This document shows positions 25,901 through 33,609 of a stretch of DNA of 64,000 nucleotides, piece by piece. Source of the stretch: Anolis sagrei (taxonomy: Eukaryota; Chordata; Lepidosauria; Squamata; Anolidae); assembly GCF_037176765.1 (NCBI RefSeq), contig NC_090023.1:97821366-97885365 (forward strand). Direction: 5' to 3'. Both the position numbers and the translations under genes were made by a program. A model generated the notes under the pieces. The model was not told the DNA's origin. It saw only the letters and a list, made by a program, of their open reading frames with translations, and made no database searches. The first letter of the stretch is position 1, and each line of letters begins with the position of its first letter.

Positions 25901-28900
25901 CCTCATATAACAGATGTTTAAATTGATGATCTGAAAGTAAGGTATAAAGCTGGAACATATTAAGTGAGAAGAGAAAAGAAAAAAGAAGAGAAGAATAGAT
26001 GAGTGTGACTCTTATTTTGGTAGATCTCTTGACAAACTTTGATACCATCAACTGTCCATCTTGCACATATTCATTATTTATATTATCTAGAGTTTAATGG
26101 AGTGATTGCTTATATATAAAAACAGCTCAGGATATATCAAAAAGTCTGGTGTAAGGGAATGTTCCAGCTCTTCTGCTTTAGCAACACTAACACTTTTGGT
26201 TTCAGGAAGAATTCTGGATGTATTGGACAATCCAGAATTGACCTTCTTGGAGAACAGAAATAAAATCCCTGTTCAGCCATAGAAACACACTGGTTGACCT
26301 TGGGCAAGACACATTCTCTCATACTCAGAGGAAAAAAATAACTGCTTTGAGTCCCCCCCAGGGGCGAGAAAGGCGGTAAATAAATAAATAAATAAATAAA
26401 GATCACACACACACCCCAAATACATCTTGCCAAGAACATCACAGGATAGATTTTCCTTGGGGTCACTATAAGTCAGAAACAACGTGAGAATGCACAAGAA
26501 TGTGATAAACCAGTGCAGTTGGCCTTGTGGTAAAACCAGGATACTTAGGTTAAAACTCAGAATGTTGTAGTAAGACATGGTAATAAAGGAAAAATAACAC
26601 TTATATTCATTGGCTCAAATACTAAAGGTATTTGGATACAAAAAAGTCTTAAATTTGTCTCTGATATGTTGGAGCAAGCCAAAAACCATAGTTGCGCCCG
26701 TCAGAGACAAAAAAAAAGGAACAGATACTTCTCAAAGAAAAGAAAAATGATACCATAAGTCAGAGGAGACAAAAGCCCTAAGTATTATGGAATGATTGCA
26801 AAGAGGAAAACTCCAGGGATTGTCTACTGCTCATTGCTCCTTCTACTGATCACTTTTATGCAATTGCCAATACCCCATTGCTTCCAATTCATCCTGAACA
26901 GGCCATGTGGATTAGGAGCAGCATCCCAATGTTCACTTCATACGTGATGGGTTGATTCCATAAATTAATGATGGAGGATTATCCCATGTCCCTTAGAAAT
27001 TTGCTAGGTGATGCATCCTATCAATTATGCTGATAACTATTAGTTCTTCTCCTTTATATTGAATCTTTGGATGAATTACATGTATAGTGGTTAAGCCTGT
27101 GTGGCATTGTTATTGTGACTTTGGTGAAAAAGCACAGGATTCTGATCTGGAAAATGCTCATACTGGTTTTCTAATGAAAATCATCAGAATACTAGGTGAC
27201 AAAAGTGCTGCATCTTGCAGTAGTACCAACCATATCTACTAAACTGTTATTTGGGGCTGGGTGCCTTCTGCACCACTTGTGCTAACATAGCATGAACATG
27301 CTGGTATAGCTTTTACAGATGCTCCCGCTGTTTGAGATGCATTGTACTACTTTCTAACTTATTCTGAAACAGCAAGAACAGTACACCGCTCTTAGTCCCC
27401 TTGGGGTGAGAGAGAGCAGTATAGAAATGCAGTAAATAAATAAACAAGAACAGTTCCTATTTAATTTCTGCAGTATTTCTTGGTAGAAATATTTGGTGGT
27501 TTTATCATTCTGATTATTGTATTTTGTGAGTCACTTCAGAAGATTTATTTTTTCCCTTAAAGGACAATGAGTGAGGTAATCATATTAAGTGAAATACTCA
27601 ATTTAAAAATGGAACATTCAAATTCCCAGTGATGAATTGATAGTAGAGTCTCTTTCTCTTTTGCTCTTTCTCCTAGATAGCACTCTATCTATCTAGATCA
27701 CTTCTGTGTTCAGTGCACGCTCAAGATAATGTACAGAGAACTAATCCAATGTATGTTAATGCTTCATTGTGTTGTAGATGCATACCGATGAGATGCAAAA
27801 TAAAATGTTTTATATAAAAAATGAAAGGGGATCTACATATCTTCGGGAAAACTAGTCATATGGCATTCTGGACATGGACATAGATTAATGCTGTATGATA
27901 ACTCTAGGTGGAAAGGCCATGGCTGGCTGGGAAGGAGGAATCCGTGTCCCTGGATTATTCAGATGGATGGGAGTGCTCCCCGAGCAAAAGGTTATTGATG
28001 AACCTACAAGCTTAATGGATGTTTTCCCCACGTTAGTAAATCTAGCTGGTGGAACAGTACCTCAGGACAGGTAAGAATACTGTTGAAGTCAGTTCCAAAT
28101 TGACAGTATTGCACAACAATTGACAATTGTTTAGATATTGCTTCATGAAAATGGCTAATATTTTCCAAAAGTTTAAGCAAGATTTGGTATCTAGACTCTT
28201 TTGAACTTGAAGTTTAATACTTTTGCAAAGCCCTGGGACTGGTATAGTGATTTTCTTCTTGAATAGGTGTAAATTAAAGGGAAATTTGGAGAGGGAGGAG
28301 AACAAAGAAAAGGATAAACCGAAATATTATGCTTTCTGCATTGCCCAGTACAACCCTCAGACCTTAGGGAGAAGAGAATGCTTTTTTCTCTCTTTTAAAA
28401 TGAAAAATATATACCGCATATTCCGGGGTACAAAACGACTGGGCGTATAAGAACACCTCCCAACTTTTCAAGTTAAAATATAGAGTTAGGGATATACTCG
28501 CCATATAAAATCACTCTCCCAACTATCTGTCTCTTTGGCTTTCAGGATAATTGATGGTCGGGATTTGATGCCTTTACTGCAGGGATTGGTTCAGCACTCA
28601 GAGCATGAATTCATGTTTCACTACTGCGGAATACTTTTACATGCCGTGCGGTGGCACCAGAAGGACAGTAAGTATAAGTGCTTTGGTTGTGCTTTTCCTG
28701 CATGGAAGGGGGCTGGACTAGATGGCCCATGTGGTCTCTTCCAACTCTGTGATTCTAAGTGCTCCCCACATCCCTCAAAAATAATTAAGAGAACCACAGC
28801 TTTCCAGACAGAAATTACTCAAAGTCTCTCTTAAATTTACACAATAATCCCAGATTTATTGTGTAAATTTCTACAGGTATACCACAGTATGCTCTTCAGA

Positions 28901-30327
28901 ATAAGGGTAGAATACCCTGGCCATGATTACTAAATGGGTCATTATTCCAGAATCTCTTATTTACTCTGAAGAATGCCTCAGCATTGGTAACAGTGGTTTC
29001 TCCCTTTCTCCTTGGCTTGTATGTGAGATAGCTCCACGCTTTTTTATCCCATCTCCTGTGTCTTGTTTTGAGACTTCATTAGGAAATGTAGAAAGATTTG
29101 TTTTTCATGCATTAAGATGAAGTTCTACTTACATTATACAGAAATGTAAGTATAATATAAGAATAAAGGATGATAGATAAAATGAAGTCTAAGCATGGTC
29201 CAAGATAAAAGGAACAGGAGGGGAAATGGAAGCTCTTCTGTGAACAGTTGGGGGTGTTATATTCCCTGGTTCCAATTATATTAACTAGAGCATGATAAAG
29301 ATACAGAAGTGGGAATGTAAGGCATTCATAAAATCTCCTCTTGCAATAAGTATTGGGAAAAATCAATCACTGTGAAATTTTTCTGTGCCTTTTTTATTAT
29401 GTAATGTTTTGTTTTGTGCAAAAACATAGTGTTTCTTAGTTAAAATCATTGAATTTCACACACACACACATATTTGCACACTCATGCACAAACCTTCAGA
29501 CATTTTTCAAAAGCAATTCCCAAAATATTTTTTTTTACCAAAATACAATTGGCTGTTGGAAATGTGCAAAACCCTCTTATAGTCTCAACAAAGCAAGAAG
29601 AAAACTTATGAAATTTTTCAACCCTGTGTGTGGGAATGACGTAATTGTGGTTTACATTCCTACACAAAAGTGATGTACAAAATTAATTTTAAAGAAATAG
29701 AATAAGATTGCAAATGAAGGTCAATAAAGAACTATGTGTTTTAAAGCATAGAACACAGAAGCTATGTTGATTGAAACCAAAGTGGAGTGTTTTGTCTACT
29801 TCTGCGGGATGGGGGGATTGTAGTCTCTTCCTACCCTGTTAATATGATTTTATGTATTTGTTAGCTATACCAGAGCTATACAGATTGTTTTACTGAGTAG
29901 AAACCCATCCCATTTTACATAGTTGGCCTCTCTTAACCATGTGGTTTCTTTCCAACCAGGTGGAAATGTGTGGAAGGCCCATTATGTGACACCCATTTTT
30001 CAACCCAAAGGATCTGGTGGTTGCTATGACATTAGATTTTGTCCTTGTTCTGGAGAACGTGTAGAACATCACAGTCCTCCTTTGCTTTTCGATCTTTCAA
30101 GAGACCCATCAGAGGCAGTCCCTTTGTCACCTGATACTGAGCCGCTATTCCACATGGTTTTGAAAAGAATAGAGAAAGCTGTGGAGGAGCACCAGAGGAC
30201 CCTCACTCCTGTCCCACAGCAGCTGTCTTTCTATAATGTGGTGTGGAAACCATGGTTGCAGCCTTGCTGTGGGACATTCCCCTTCTGTGACTGTGACAAA
30301 GAAAAGGAAAAGAGGGAGCACTTTTAA
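7830..30327 (+). CDS. ARSH: Arylsulfatase gene 1, ARSH/ARSF-like (exons 2-10, spliced)
   Basis: Sulfatase of the steroid sulfatase/ARSD/ARSH/ARSF/ARSL group, a membrane-associated enzyme hydrolysing sulfate esters in the secretory pathway; the substrate cannot be told. Exons are 7830-7982, 12108-12229, 14226-14348, 17551-17974, 18817-18953, 20341-20475, 27908-28070, 28546-28667 and 29960-30327. All junctions are GT-AG and all phases join without a stop, giving about 581 residues from exon 2 (human family members are about 560-595). Seen in order: signal-like leader; ADDLGIGD, with Ca-binding Asp pair; CSPSR near residue 75, the cysteine converted to formylglycine; GKWH; a two-helix hairpin; [26 protein letters not shown]; and a Cys-rich tail with [32 protein letters not shown] and ALRIKLW favour [21 protein letters not shown] recalls ARSF. 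The start codon is on an unfound upstream exon. The family call is firm; the orthologue is tentative. Confidence 0.9.
8198..9925. mobile_element. hAT-like element of about 1.7 kb in gene 1 intron 2
   Basis: The left end CAGGGCTTCTTAAAC matches the right end GTTTAAGAAGCTCTT inverted. The flanking 8-bp repeats TTCTAGAA (8190-8197) and CTCTAGAA (9926-9933) differ by one base, as expected for a decayed hAT target-site duplication. It contains a CR1 3' fragment (8681-8955) and part of another DNA repeat (about 9430-9895). No transposase is seen. Confidence 0.65.
8681..8955 (-). mobile_element. CR1 LINE 3' fragment
   Basis: Reads as the reverse complement of a CR1 3' end: TCATAGAATCCTATAGTTGGAAG, ACCATCCAGTCCAATCCC, TAAAAGCTTC, and the RT C-terminal stretch corresponding to GFKLQ(E/K)RRFHLN. 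It is clearly older than the CR1 at 41157 and is interrupted in all frames. Confidence 0.8.
9430..10380. mobile_element. Non-autonomous DNA-element fragments (two inverted relatives)
   Basis: Two blocks, about 9430-9895 and 9960-10380, share GGGGTATTTTGGGAAGGGGTTGG-like and AAAAGTAAAAAA/CTTACC words in opposite orientations and carry 'GCTCCTG...CATTTGTATG' palindromic arms. A third member lies at 48880-49460. They resemble fold-back DNA elements. The boundaries are approximate and no superfamily is assigned. Confidence 0.4.
10400..11760. other. Gene 1 intron 2 remainder
   Basis: Mostly unrecognised intron sequence, with a poly-G tract of about 17 bases near 11120-11136 and AT-rich DNA. A moderately GC-rich block at about 11405-11580 contains no splice-supported open frame. 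Confidence 0.3.
11785..12000 (-). mobile_element. L2-like LINE reverse-transcriptase fragment
   Basis: The minus strand reads [19 protein letters not shown] and LEKLDLAM. These align with QVSSVTRGAFAQLKLVCQL and IGKSDLAM of the longer L2 fragment at 58690-59310. It is a short decayed piece only. Confidence 0.65.
12108..12229 (+). CDS. ARSH: Gene 1 exon 3: catalytic CSPSR exon
   Basis: The acceptor is TTTTTCACAG; the 122-bp exon starts by completing Arg and ends in phase 1 at a GTTTGT donor. It encodes [18 protein letters not shown] and then [19 protein letters not shown]. The Cys of C-S-P-S-R is the residue that the formylglycine-generating enzyme modifies, and the Arg of the motif stabilises it. 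Gene 2 has CTPSR at this point. Confidence 0.95.
12424..12584. mobile_element. Palindromic MITE in intron 3
   Basis: Same family as 126-557: GACCCTTCCACACAGCTCTATATCCCAGAATATCAAGG at the left returns inverted as CCTTGATGTTCTAGGATATAGGGCTATGTGGAAGGG at the right. Confidence 0.75.
13035..14120 (-). mobile_element. Ty3/Gypsy LTR retrotransposon remnant (short copy)
   Basis: Fossil of the same family as the element at 20543-25769. It keeps LTR sequence at both ends (TGTAAG... and ...CTGACA) and, between them, a short stretch coding the integrase C-terminal region on the minus strand. It is flanked by the direct repeat GTTTAG (13029-13034 and 14121-14126), so the two outer ends belong to one insertion. 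It is broken and far shorter than its relative, and it lies in gene 1 intron 3 on the strand opposite to the gene. Confidence 0.85.
14226..14348 (+). CDS. ARSH: Gene 1 exon 4
   Basis: The 123-bp exon follows AAATTTCAG and ends at ATTG|GTAAGA, phase 1 to phase 1. It encodes [19 protein letters not shown] then [20 protein letters not shown]. The [17 protein letters not shown] stretch is the best single argument for an ARSH-type identity, because ARSD-type proteins have [10 protein letters not shown] here, as gene 2 does. NET is a potential N-glycosylation site. Confidence 0.93.
15227..15592. mobile_element. Non-autonomous hAT element with perfect 8-bp target duplication
   Basis: A 366-bp element with ends CAGGGGTCCTCAAACT and ACGTTTGTGGACCCCTG, flanked on both sides by GCATACTG (15219-15226 and 15593-15600). 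The 8-bp duplication and CAGGGG ends identify hAT. A degenerate relative is at about 63075-63210. No coding capacity. Confidence 0.85.
16190..16905 (+). mobile_element. Interspersed repeat with hammerhead-like motif, split by a SINE
   Basis: Shares its full length with 30843-31312: GACAATTTCAA, AATCTGGCTACCAGTATT, TTCTTTCTCCCACCCTGG, a TATATAAACC box and TGAGGATG...GCGAAAC. The SINE at 16566-16815 interrupts it inside GATGTGGG, which is duplicated on both sides of the SINE. The repeat family was not identified with certainty; a Penelope-like element is one possibility. Confidence 0.6.
16566..16815 (+). mobile_element. tRNA-derived SINE with target duplication
   Basis: A head with GGGGGCGCAATGGGTTAAAC and a tail CACACCAGAAGTGACTCGC, CTCAAGTCACTTCTGACATG plus an A-tract. 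GATGTGGG flanks it on both sides. It is inserted into the older repeat at 16190-16905. Confidence 0.85.
16910..17550. other. Gene 1 intron 4, 3' part
   Basis: AT-rich intron sequence with no recognised repeat, ending in the polypyrimidine tract and acceptor TGTCTTTCAG at 17541-17550. Confidence 0.4.
17551..17974 (+). CDS. ARSH: Gene 1 exon 5: GKWH motif and membrane hairpin
   Basis: The 424-bp exon is the largest internal exon. It starts GKWHLGVNC (Lys and His of the active site) and continues through [19 protein letters not shown]. It then encodes two hydrophobic helices, [19 protein letters not shown] and [19 protein letters not shown], with a short polar turn. This hairpin is the family's ER-membrane anchor, known from the steroid sulfatase structure. 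It ends [20 protein letters not shown]. The donor is AAAG|GTAAGA, phase 2. Confidence 0.96.
18240..18570 (+). mobile_element. Sauria-type SINE
   Basis: Full-length squamate SINE: GCGCAGCAGGTTAAACCACT, GAGCTGCTGAACTTG, ATGCAAATGTGAGTAGATCA, GGCCACATGACCTTGG and GACTCGACTAGACTTAATGT. It is flanked by TATTTTATA at 18231-18239 and 18571-18579. It lies in gene 1 intron 5. Confidence 0.92.
18817..18953 (+). CDS. ARSH: Gene 1 exon 6
   Basis: The 137-bp exon runs from GTTTTTAG to TAG|GTAAGT. It encodes [20 protein letters not shown], then [20 protein letters not shown] and DFMIG. The first His of HVH corresponds to the conserved active-site histidine of family sulfatases. GDNVEEMD is strictly shared with gene 2. 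Confidence 0.95.
19377..20060 (-). mobile_element. CR1 LINE fragments in intron 6
   Basis: 19389-19442 is a CR1 3' tail in plus orientation (GGACTGGATGGCTCACAAGG, TTCCAACTTTATGATTCTATG). From about 19470 to 20060 the minus strand carries reverse-transcriptase pieces, including [11 protein letters not shown] (compare [11 protein letters not shown] in the CR1 at 41241). Both are decayed. Confidence 0.7.
20341..20475 (+). CDS. ARSH: Gene 1 exon 7: SDHGG exon
   Basis: The 135-bp exon follows TTTTGGTTTCAG and ends AAAG|GTAATG, phase 1. It encodes [20 protein letters not shown] then [20 protein letters not shown] and NGIYKG. The Asp and His of SDHGG are active-site/calcium residues in this family. 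NST and NLT are possible glycosylation sites. The acceptor region and first 25 bases are duplicated at 26103-26230. Confidence 0.95.
20543..20853 (-). repeat. 3' LTR of the Ty3/Gypsy element
   Basis: 311 bp from TGTAAGCTCACAGC to GAGTCCTGACA, matching the other LTR at about 309 of 311 positions. Because the element runs on the minus strand, this left-hand copy is its 3' LTR. Confidence 0.93.
25459..25769 (-). repeat. 5' LTR of the Ty3/Gypsy element
   Basis: 311 bp, near-identical to 20543-20853. It holds a TATATA-like box (plus-strand CCTTATATACCC) that could be part of the element's own promoter. Confidence 0.92.
26103..26230 (+). pseudogene. Partial duplicate of the gene 1 exon 7 acceptor region
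   Basis: About 128 bp matches 20239-20365 with only a few changes: intron 6 sequence (GATTGCTTATATATAAAA, CTCAGGATATATCAAAAAGT), the acceptor CTTTTGGTTTCAG, and the first 25 bases of exon 7 (to TGTATTGGACAA, 26206-26230). It then breaks off into unrelated sequence. It sits in intron 7, downstream of the real exon and of the LTR element. It has an intact-looking acceptor but no exon body or donor, so it is unlikely to be spliced productively. Confidence 0.9.
26330..27900. other. Gene 1 intron 7, 3' part
   Basis: Contains an L2-type 3' tail with (AATA)n at about 26335-26400 and a second tail at about 27395-27445 (CCCCTTGGGGTGAGAGAGAG...TAAATAAATAAAC). The remainder is unrecognised AT-rich intron. 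Confidence 0.5.
27908..28070 (+). CDS. ARSH: Gene 1 exon 8
   Basis: The 163-bp exon runs from ACTCTAG to GGACAG|GTAAGA. It encodes [20 protein letters not shown] then [20 protein letters not shown] and [10 protein letters not shown]. The Lys of GGK is the conserved sulfate-contacting lysine. The usual [11 protein letters not shown] is [11 protein letters not shown] here, a mild substitution not seen in gene 2. Confidence 0.95.
28546..28667 (+). CDS. ARSH: Gene 1 exon 9
   Basis: The 122-bp exon follows TTGGCTTTCAG and ends GGACA|GTAAGT. It encodes [29 protein letters not shown] and [10 protein letters not shown]. The HEFMFHYC block is a hallmark of the STS/ARS subfamily. Confidence 0.95.
28690..28760 (+). 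mobile_element. CR1 3' tail fragment
   Basis: TGCATGGAAGGGGGCTGGAC, TAGATGGCCCATGTGGTCTC and TTCCAACTCTGTGATTCTAAG are the typical 3' end of CR1. It lies just downstream of exon 9. Confidence 0.8.
28770..29950. other. Gene 1 intron 9
   Basis: AT-rich intron with no recognised repeat beyond a short (CA)n near 29458. Nothing suggests an extra exon. Confidence 0.4.
29960..30327 (+). CDS. ARSH: Gene 1 exon 10: C-terminal exon
   Basis: The acceptor is TTTCCAACCAG and the stop is TAA at 30325-30327. It encodes [60 protein letters not shown] and [19 protein letters not shown]. The clustered cysteines form the disulfide-rich tail typical of this subfamily. Its decayed homologue is at 35446-35840. 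Confidence 0.96.
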
Positions 30328-30476
30328 AATTAAACATGTTGAAATACTTGGTATTTTAGACCATAATGATGTCTGCTAAAATAGGAAGTATTATGGAAGA
30401 AACAGTGTAGCTGCCCTTTCCCACTGCCCCATAATCCAAATGCTGGGAGTAGGAACAATTGTTAATAGAAAAATGT

Positions 30477-30482
30477 AATAAA
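30477..30482 (+). terminator. Probable polyadenylation signal of gene 1
   Basis: AATAAA lies 150 bases after the stop codon and is followed within 30 bases by a GT-rich stretch (TTGTCGTGCTGTTTTGT), the usual cleavage-site arrangement. Confidence 0.65.
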
Positions 30483-30842
30483 AAGAAATGACCAAGAACA
30501 TTGTCGTGCTGTTTTGTAACATGTATCACATGTTAGTAGGCCTGACAGCAAAACTGTAACATTATTCAAATAAGTTGGTGCATTGATGCAATATTTTCAA
30601 TACTAAAGACTCTCAGTTGTTTGTTCATATCTGGTATAAGCAGCAGAGTCCAGGGAATTCATAGCAGGATTATATGAATGCAAATAAAGTAAGATCAGTT
30701 AATAATAAACACATTCCACTTCCCATAGACTTCATTGGAAATTATGAAAAGTGTTTTTCTGATCAATGTCTTTCACAAATACTGGTACAATTCATTGTTA
30801 AAACTATTAGTTTTAGTTTATTGACACAACTAAAAATAACTT

Positions 30843-31312
30843 TGTAGACAATTTCAACAGAAAGGAAAAAAAGCATGAAAATAAACAAAATCTGGCTACC
30901 AGTATTTAAAAACCCTAACATCAGGACAGGAAATAAAGAGCAACACTCAAAAAACTGGGGAATTCCAGACAATGATCAATCAGGGCCAGCTAACACTTCC
31001 CAACAAAGAATTTACCCAGGCAGCAACCAGCCAGGCTTTGAAGCTGCAAGGCCATTAAATGCTAATTAAGGTGATCAGTTGCGACATCCATACTTGCCTC
31101 AAGAAGACAAGAGTTCTTTCTCCCACCCTGGACATTCTACAGACATATAAACCTCATTTGCCTAGTTTCCAACAGACCACTCATTCTCTGAGGATGCCTG
31201 CCATAGATACAGGCGAAACGTCAGGAAAGAATGTTTCTGGAACATAGCCATACAGCCTGGAAAACTCACAGCAACTCAGTGAAACAGGCCATGAAAGCCT
31301 TCAACACCACAA
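30843..31312 (+). mobile_element. Interspersed repeat with hammerhead-like motif, uninterrupted copy
   Basis: About 470 bp, the uninterrupted relative of 16190-16905. It carries a TATA-like ACATATAAACC box and, at 31188-31219, CTGAGGATGCCTG...CAGGCGAAAC. It ends in ATGAAAGCCTTCAACACCAC. It lies just downstream of gene 1. The family name is uncertain. Confidence 0.6.
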
Positions 31313-31319
31313 AAATAAC

Positions 31320-32415
31320 TTTTATGACACATCTATTTATAAAATAAAATTCTACTGGTAACTATCAATCATTCCTTGTGGAGTTAAAAAGAGAAAAATG
31401 ACTTTTGAAAATACCATGCATTGAAACAGGAACGCATTCTCAGAATATGGGCATTTGTACCTCTCTAAATGGGTTCATTTCTTGATTATTTGCCTAGTGG
31501 CCATTTGTCCAGTGTCTTTGTGAGTAATCCAAATAATTTCTGAAAAGGAAAGCATGAGACACTTGCAGATTTCTACTTCACATTCTTGGGTTTTGTTTGT
31601 GTCCCCCCCCCCCCCCCAATTTTTCATTAGCTTAAGTCAAGCAAGTAAACAGGTAGCAACAGCAACAACTGTTGTTTGGCACTAATTGCAATGTTCATGA
31701 AAAGGCAAAGCAGACTTGGAAGTTTTCGTAGTATTGGTGCAGTCCTTTCAAAACAGTTGTGATTACAGACCCTGGCTAAGTTCTGCCCTGTTCTCAAGTC
31801 ACATAGCTGTCATTTCCAGGGTGGAGACTGTCCAGAGTCTGTAACAACAGCATCAACAAGGCTGCACAGAAAACATGTTTTTTTAAAGCTGGGAGGACAA
31901 TTACACAATACATTTCAGTTTGACGTATGATAACTTGACCTCAAAATTGCAGAGTAGTACAAGTTGAACATTCCTTATCCAGTGTTTCAAAATATGAAAT
32001 ACTCCAAAATATGTAAGTGTCCCCAGGTCTAAAACTGTAACGTATTTGCTTTATAATGGTTCAACATACATAACCTTTATTTAAAACAGACTATGATAAT
32101 CATAATGGGAATTTGAAACACTTTTCAACTTGTAACATTCTATGTGTGATTCCTGCTATTATGTTTCCCTGTAACAAATCACATATAGAAAAAATATCTA
32201 GCTTCTTAAAGACTGAATAGGGGAACACTTTAGCAATATAAAGAATGAAAGATTAAGTTTTCCTTTTTGGTTGACCATTTTCTGGAATATGATCAGTTCT
32301 TTAAGAATTTGTGCTTTCGTGTGCTTGAGAAACGTTTATCCCAGAATGAGAGAACTCTGCTTTAAAATGAAATGGATTGGATATTGAAACTGGACATTAG
32401 TCCTGCATGGTCTAT
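31320..32415. other. Intergenic stretch between genes 1 and 2
   Basis: Holds a poly-C tract near 31605-31618 and, at about 31960-32030, a fragment (TTGAACATTCCTTATCCAG, AAATACTCCAAAAT) related to the 48375-48680 repeat. The rest is unrecognised. Confidence 0.4.
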
Positions 32416-32419
32416 ATTA

Positions 32420-32925
32420 TACATGTCAAACTCAAGCCCTGCAAGCCAAATCCGACCCACCATGTCATTTATGTGGCCCTCCGGATGCTGGACTACAGCT
32501 CCTGTATTTCTCATCATTAGACATGAATAGGTTGTGATACAGTGACCTATGGAAGGCTGCAGTTTGTTTTGTTGAGTCAGGACAGTGGGATTTGAATATA
32601 GATACAAGGCTTTGTGAATATGATGTCTGATTTTAAAATGTCTTTTAAATTTTCCCCAACCTCAGAACCACAAGTGCTGTTGGGTTACAATGTCCTTTAT
32701 CCCTGTACGCATGGTGGATAATTAAAAGGGATGGGAGTTGTCATTCAATAAATATCTGGATACTCAAATTGGGTAAAAACTAAAGAGCACTGACCACTAT
32801 GTTTAAAAAAATGTGGTTGGCCCTCTGTATTCACAAATTATCTGTCCTTAAATTCAACAGCCCTTTGAAAGCAGCCATAAGGCTGATACAGCTTTCGGTA
32901 AAATGAGTTTGACACTCCTACCTAA
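32420..32925. mobile_element. Degenerate hAT-like non-autonomous element
   Basis: ATGTCAAACTCAAG at the left and ATGAGTTTGACA at the right are inverted terminal sequences. The interior shares GCAGCCATAAGGCTGAT and TGTGGCCCTCC-type words with a shorter relative at about 35010-35205. No open frame of note. Confidence 0.55.
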
Positions 32926-32938
32926 ATGTATACCAAGG

Positions 32939-33150
32939 CTGCATCCACACTATAGAATTCATGCAGTTTGACACCATTTTAACTACTATGGCTCAATGCT
33001 ATGAAATTCTAGACCTGTTGCTTGGTAAAACACAAGTGCTCTTTGAAAGAGAAGGTGAAAGATCCTGAAAAATTAGTTTCGATTATTACATAGAACTGAA
33101 ACATAGCAGTTAAAGTGGTGTTAAACTGCATTAATTCTACAATGTAGAAA
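32939..33150. mobile_element. MITE of the 'GCAGTTTGACACCA' family
   Basis: GCATCCACACTATAGAATTC and GCAGTTTGACACCATTTTAA at the left return inverted as TTAAAGTGGTGTTAAACTGC and AATTCTACAATGTAG at the right. Relatives are at 39587-39970, 47680-47850, 50270-50470 and 63405-63595. Confidence 0.7.
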
Positions 33151-33174
33151 AATTCTTAGGCTGGATCTACACTG

Positions 33175-33508
33175 CCCTATACGGCACTGTGAAGGGTCCT
33201 CATATAAACCAGTTCAAAGCAGATAATCTGGGATCAGATCCCGAGAACAGAGCCTAAAGCCCCTTCTACACTGTCATAAAATCCAGATTATCAAAGCATA
33301 TAATCCACATTACCTGCTTTGAACTGGATTATATGTCGGTATACACTAGTATAATCCAGTTCAAAGCAGGTAATGTGGATTATATGCTTTGATAATCTGG
33401 ATTTTATGACAGTGTAGAAGGGGCTTTAGGCTCTGTTCTCGGGATCTGATCCCAGATTATCTGCTTTGAACTGGTTTATATGAGGACCCTTCACAGTGCC
33501 GTATAGGG
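33175..33508. repeat. Perfect 159-bp inverted repeat (MITE palindrome)
   Basis: Left arm 33175-33333 and right arm 33350-33508 read as exact reverse complements, separated by 16 bases. The arms consist of sequence of the 126-557 MITE family. A further 40 bases of the centre recur inverted at about 33527-33566, so the block looks like serial template switching within one element. Confidence 0.9.
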
Positions 33509-33607
33509 ATTATACTAGTGAACTGGATTATACTAGTGTATACCGACATATAATCCAGTTCAAAGCAGATAATATGGATTTTACATGGCAGTGTAGAAGG
33601 GGCCTTT
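33509..33607. mobile_element. Third, inverted MITE arm beside the palindrome
   Basis: Contains CTAGTGTATACCGACATATA and CCAGTTCAAAGCAGATAATA, the reverse complement of the palindrome centre and left arm, and ends in GGCAGTGTAGAAGGGGCC, a regular end of the family. Confidence 0.7.
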
Positions 33608-33609
33608 GT

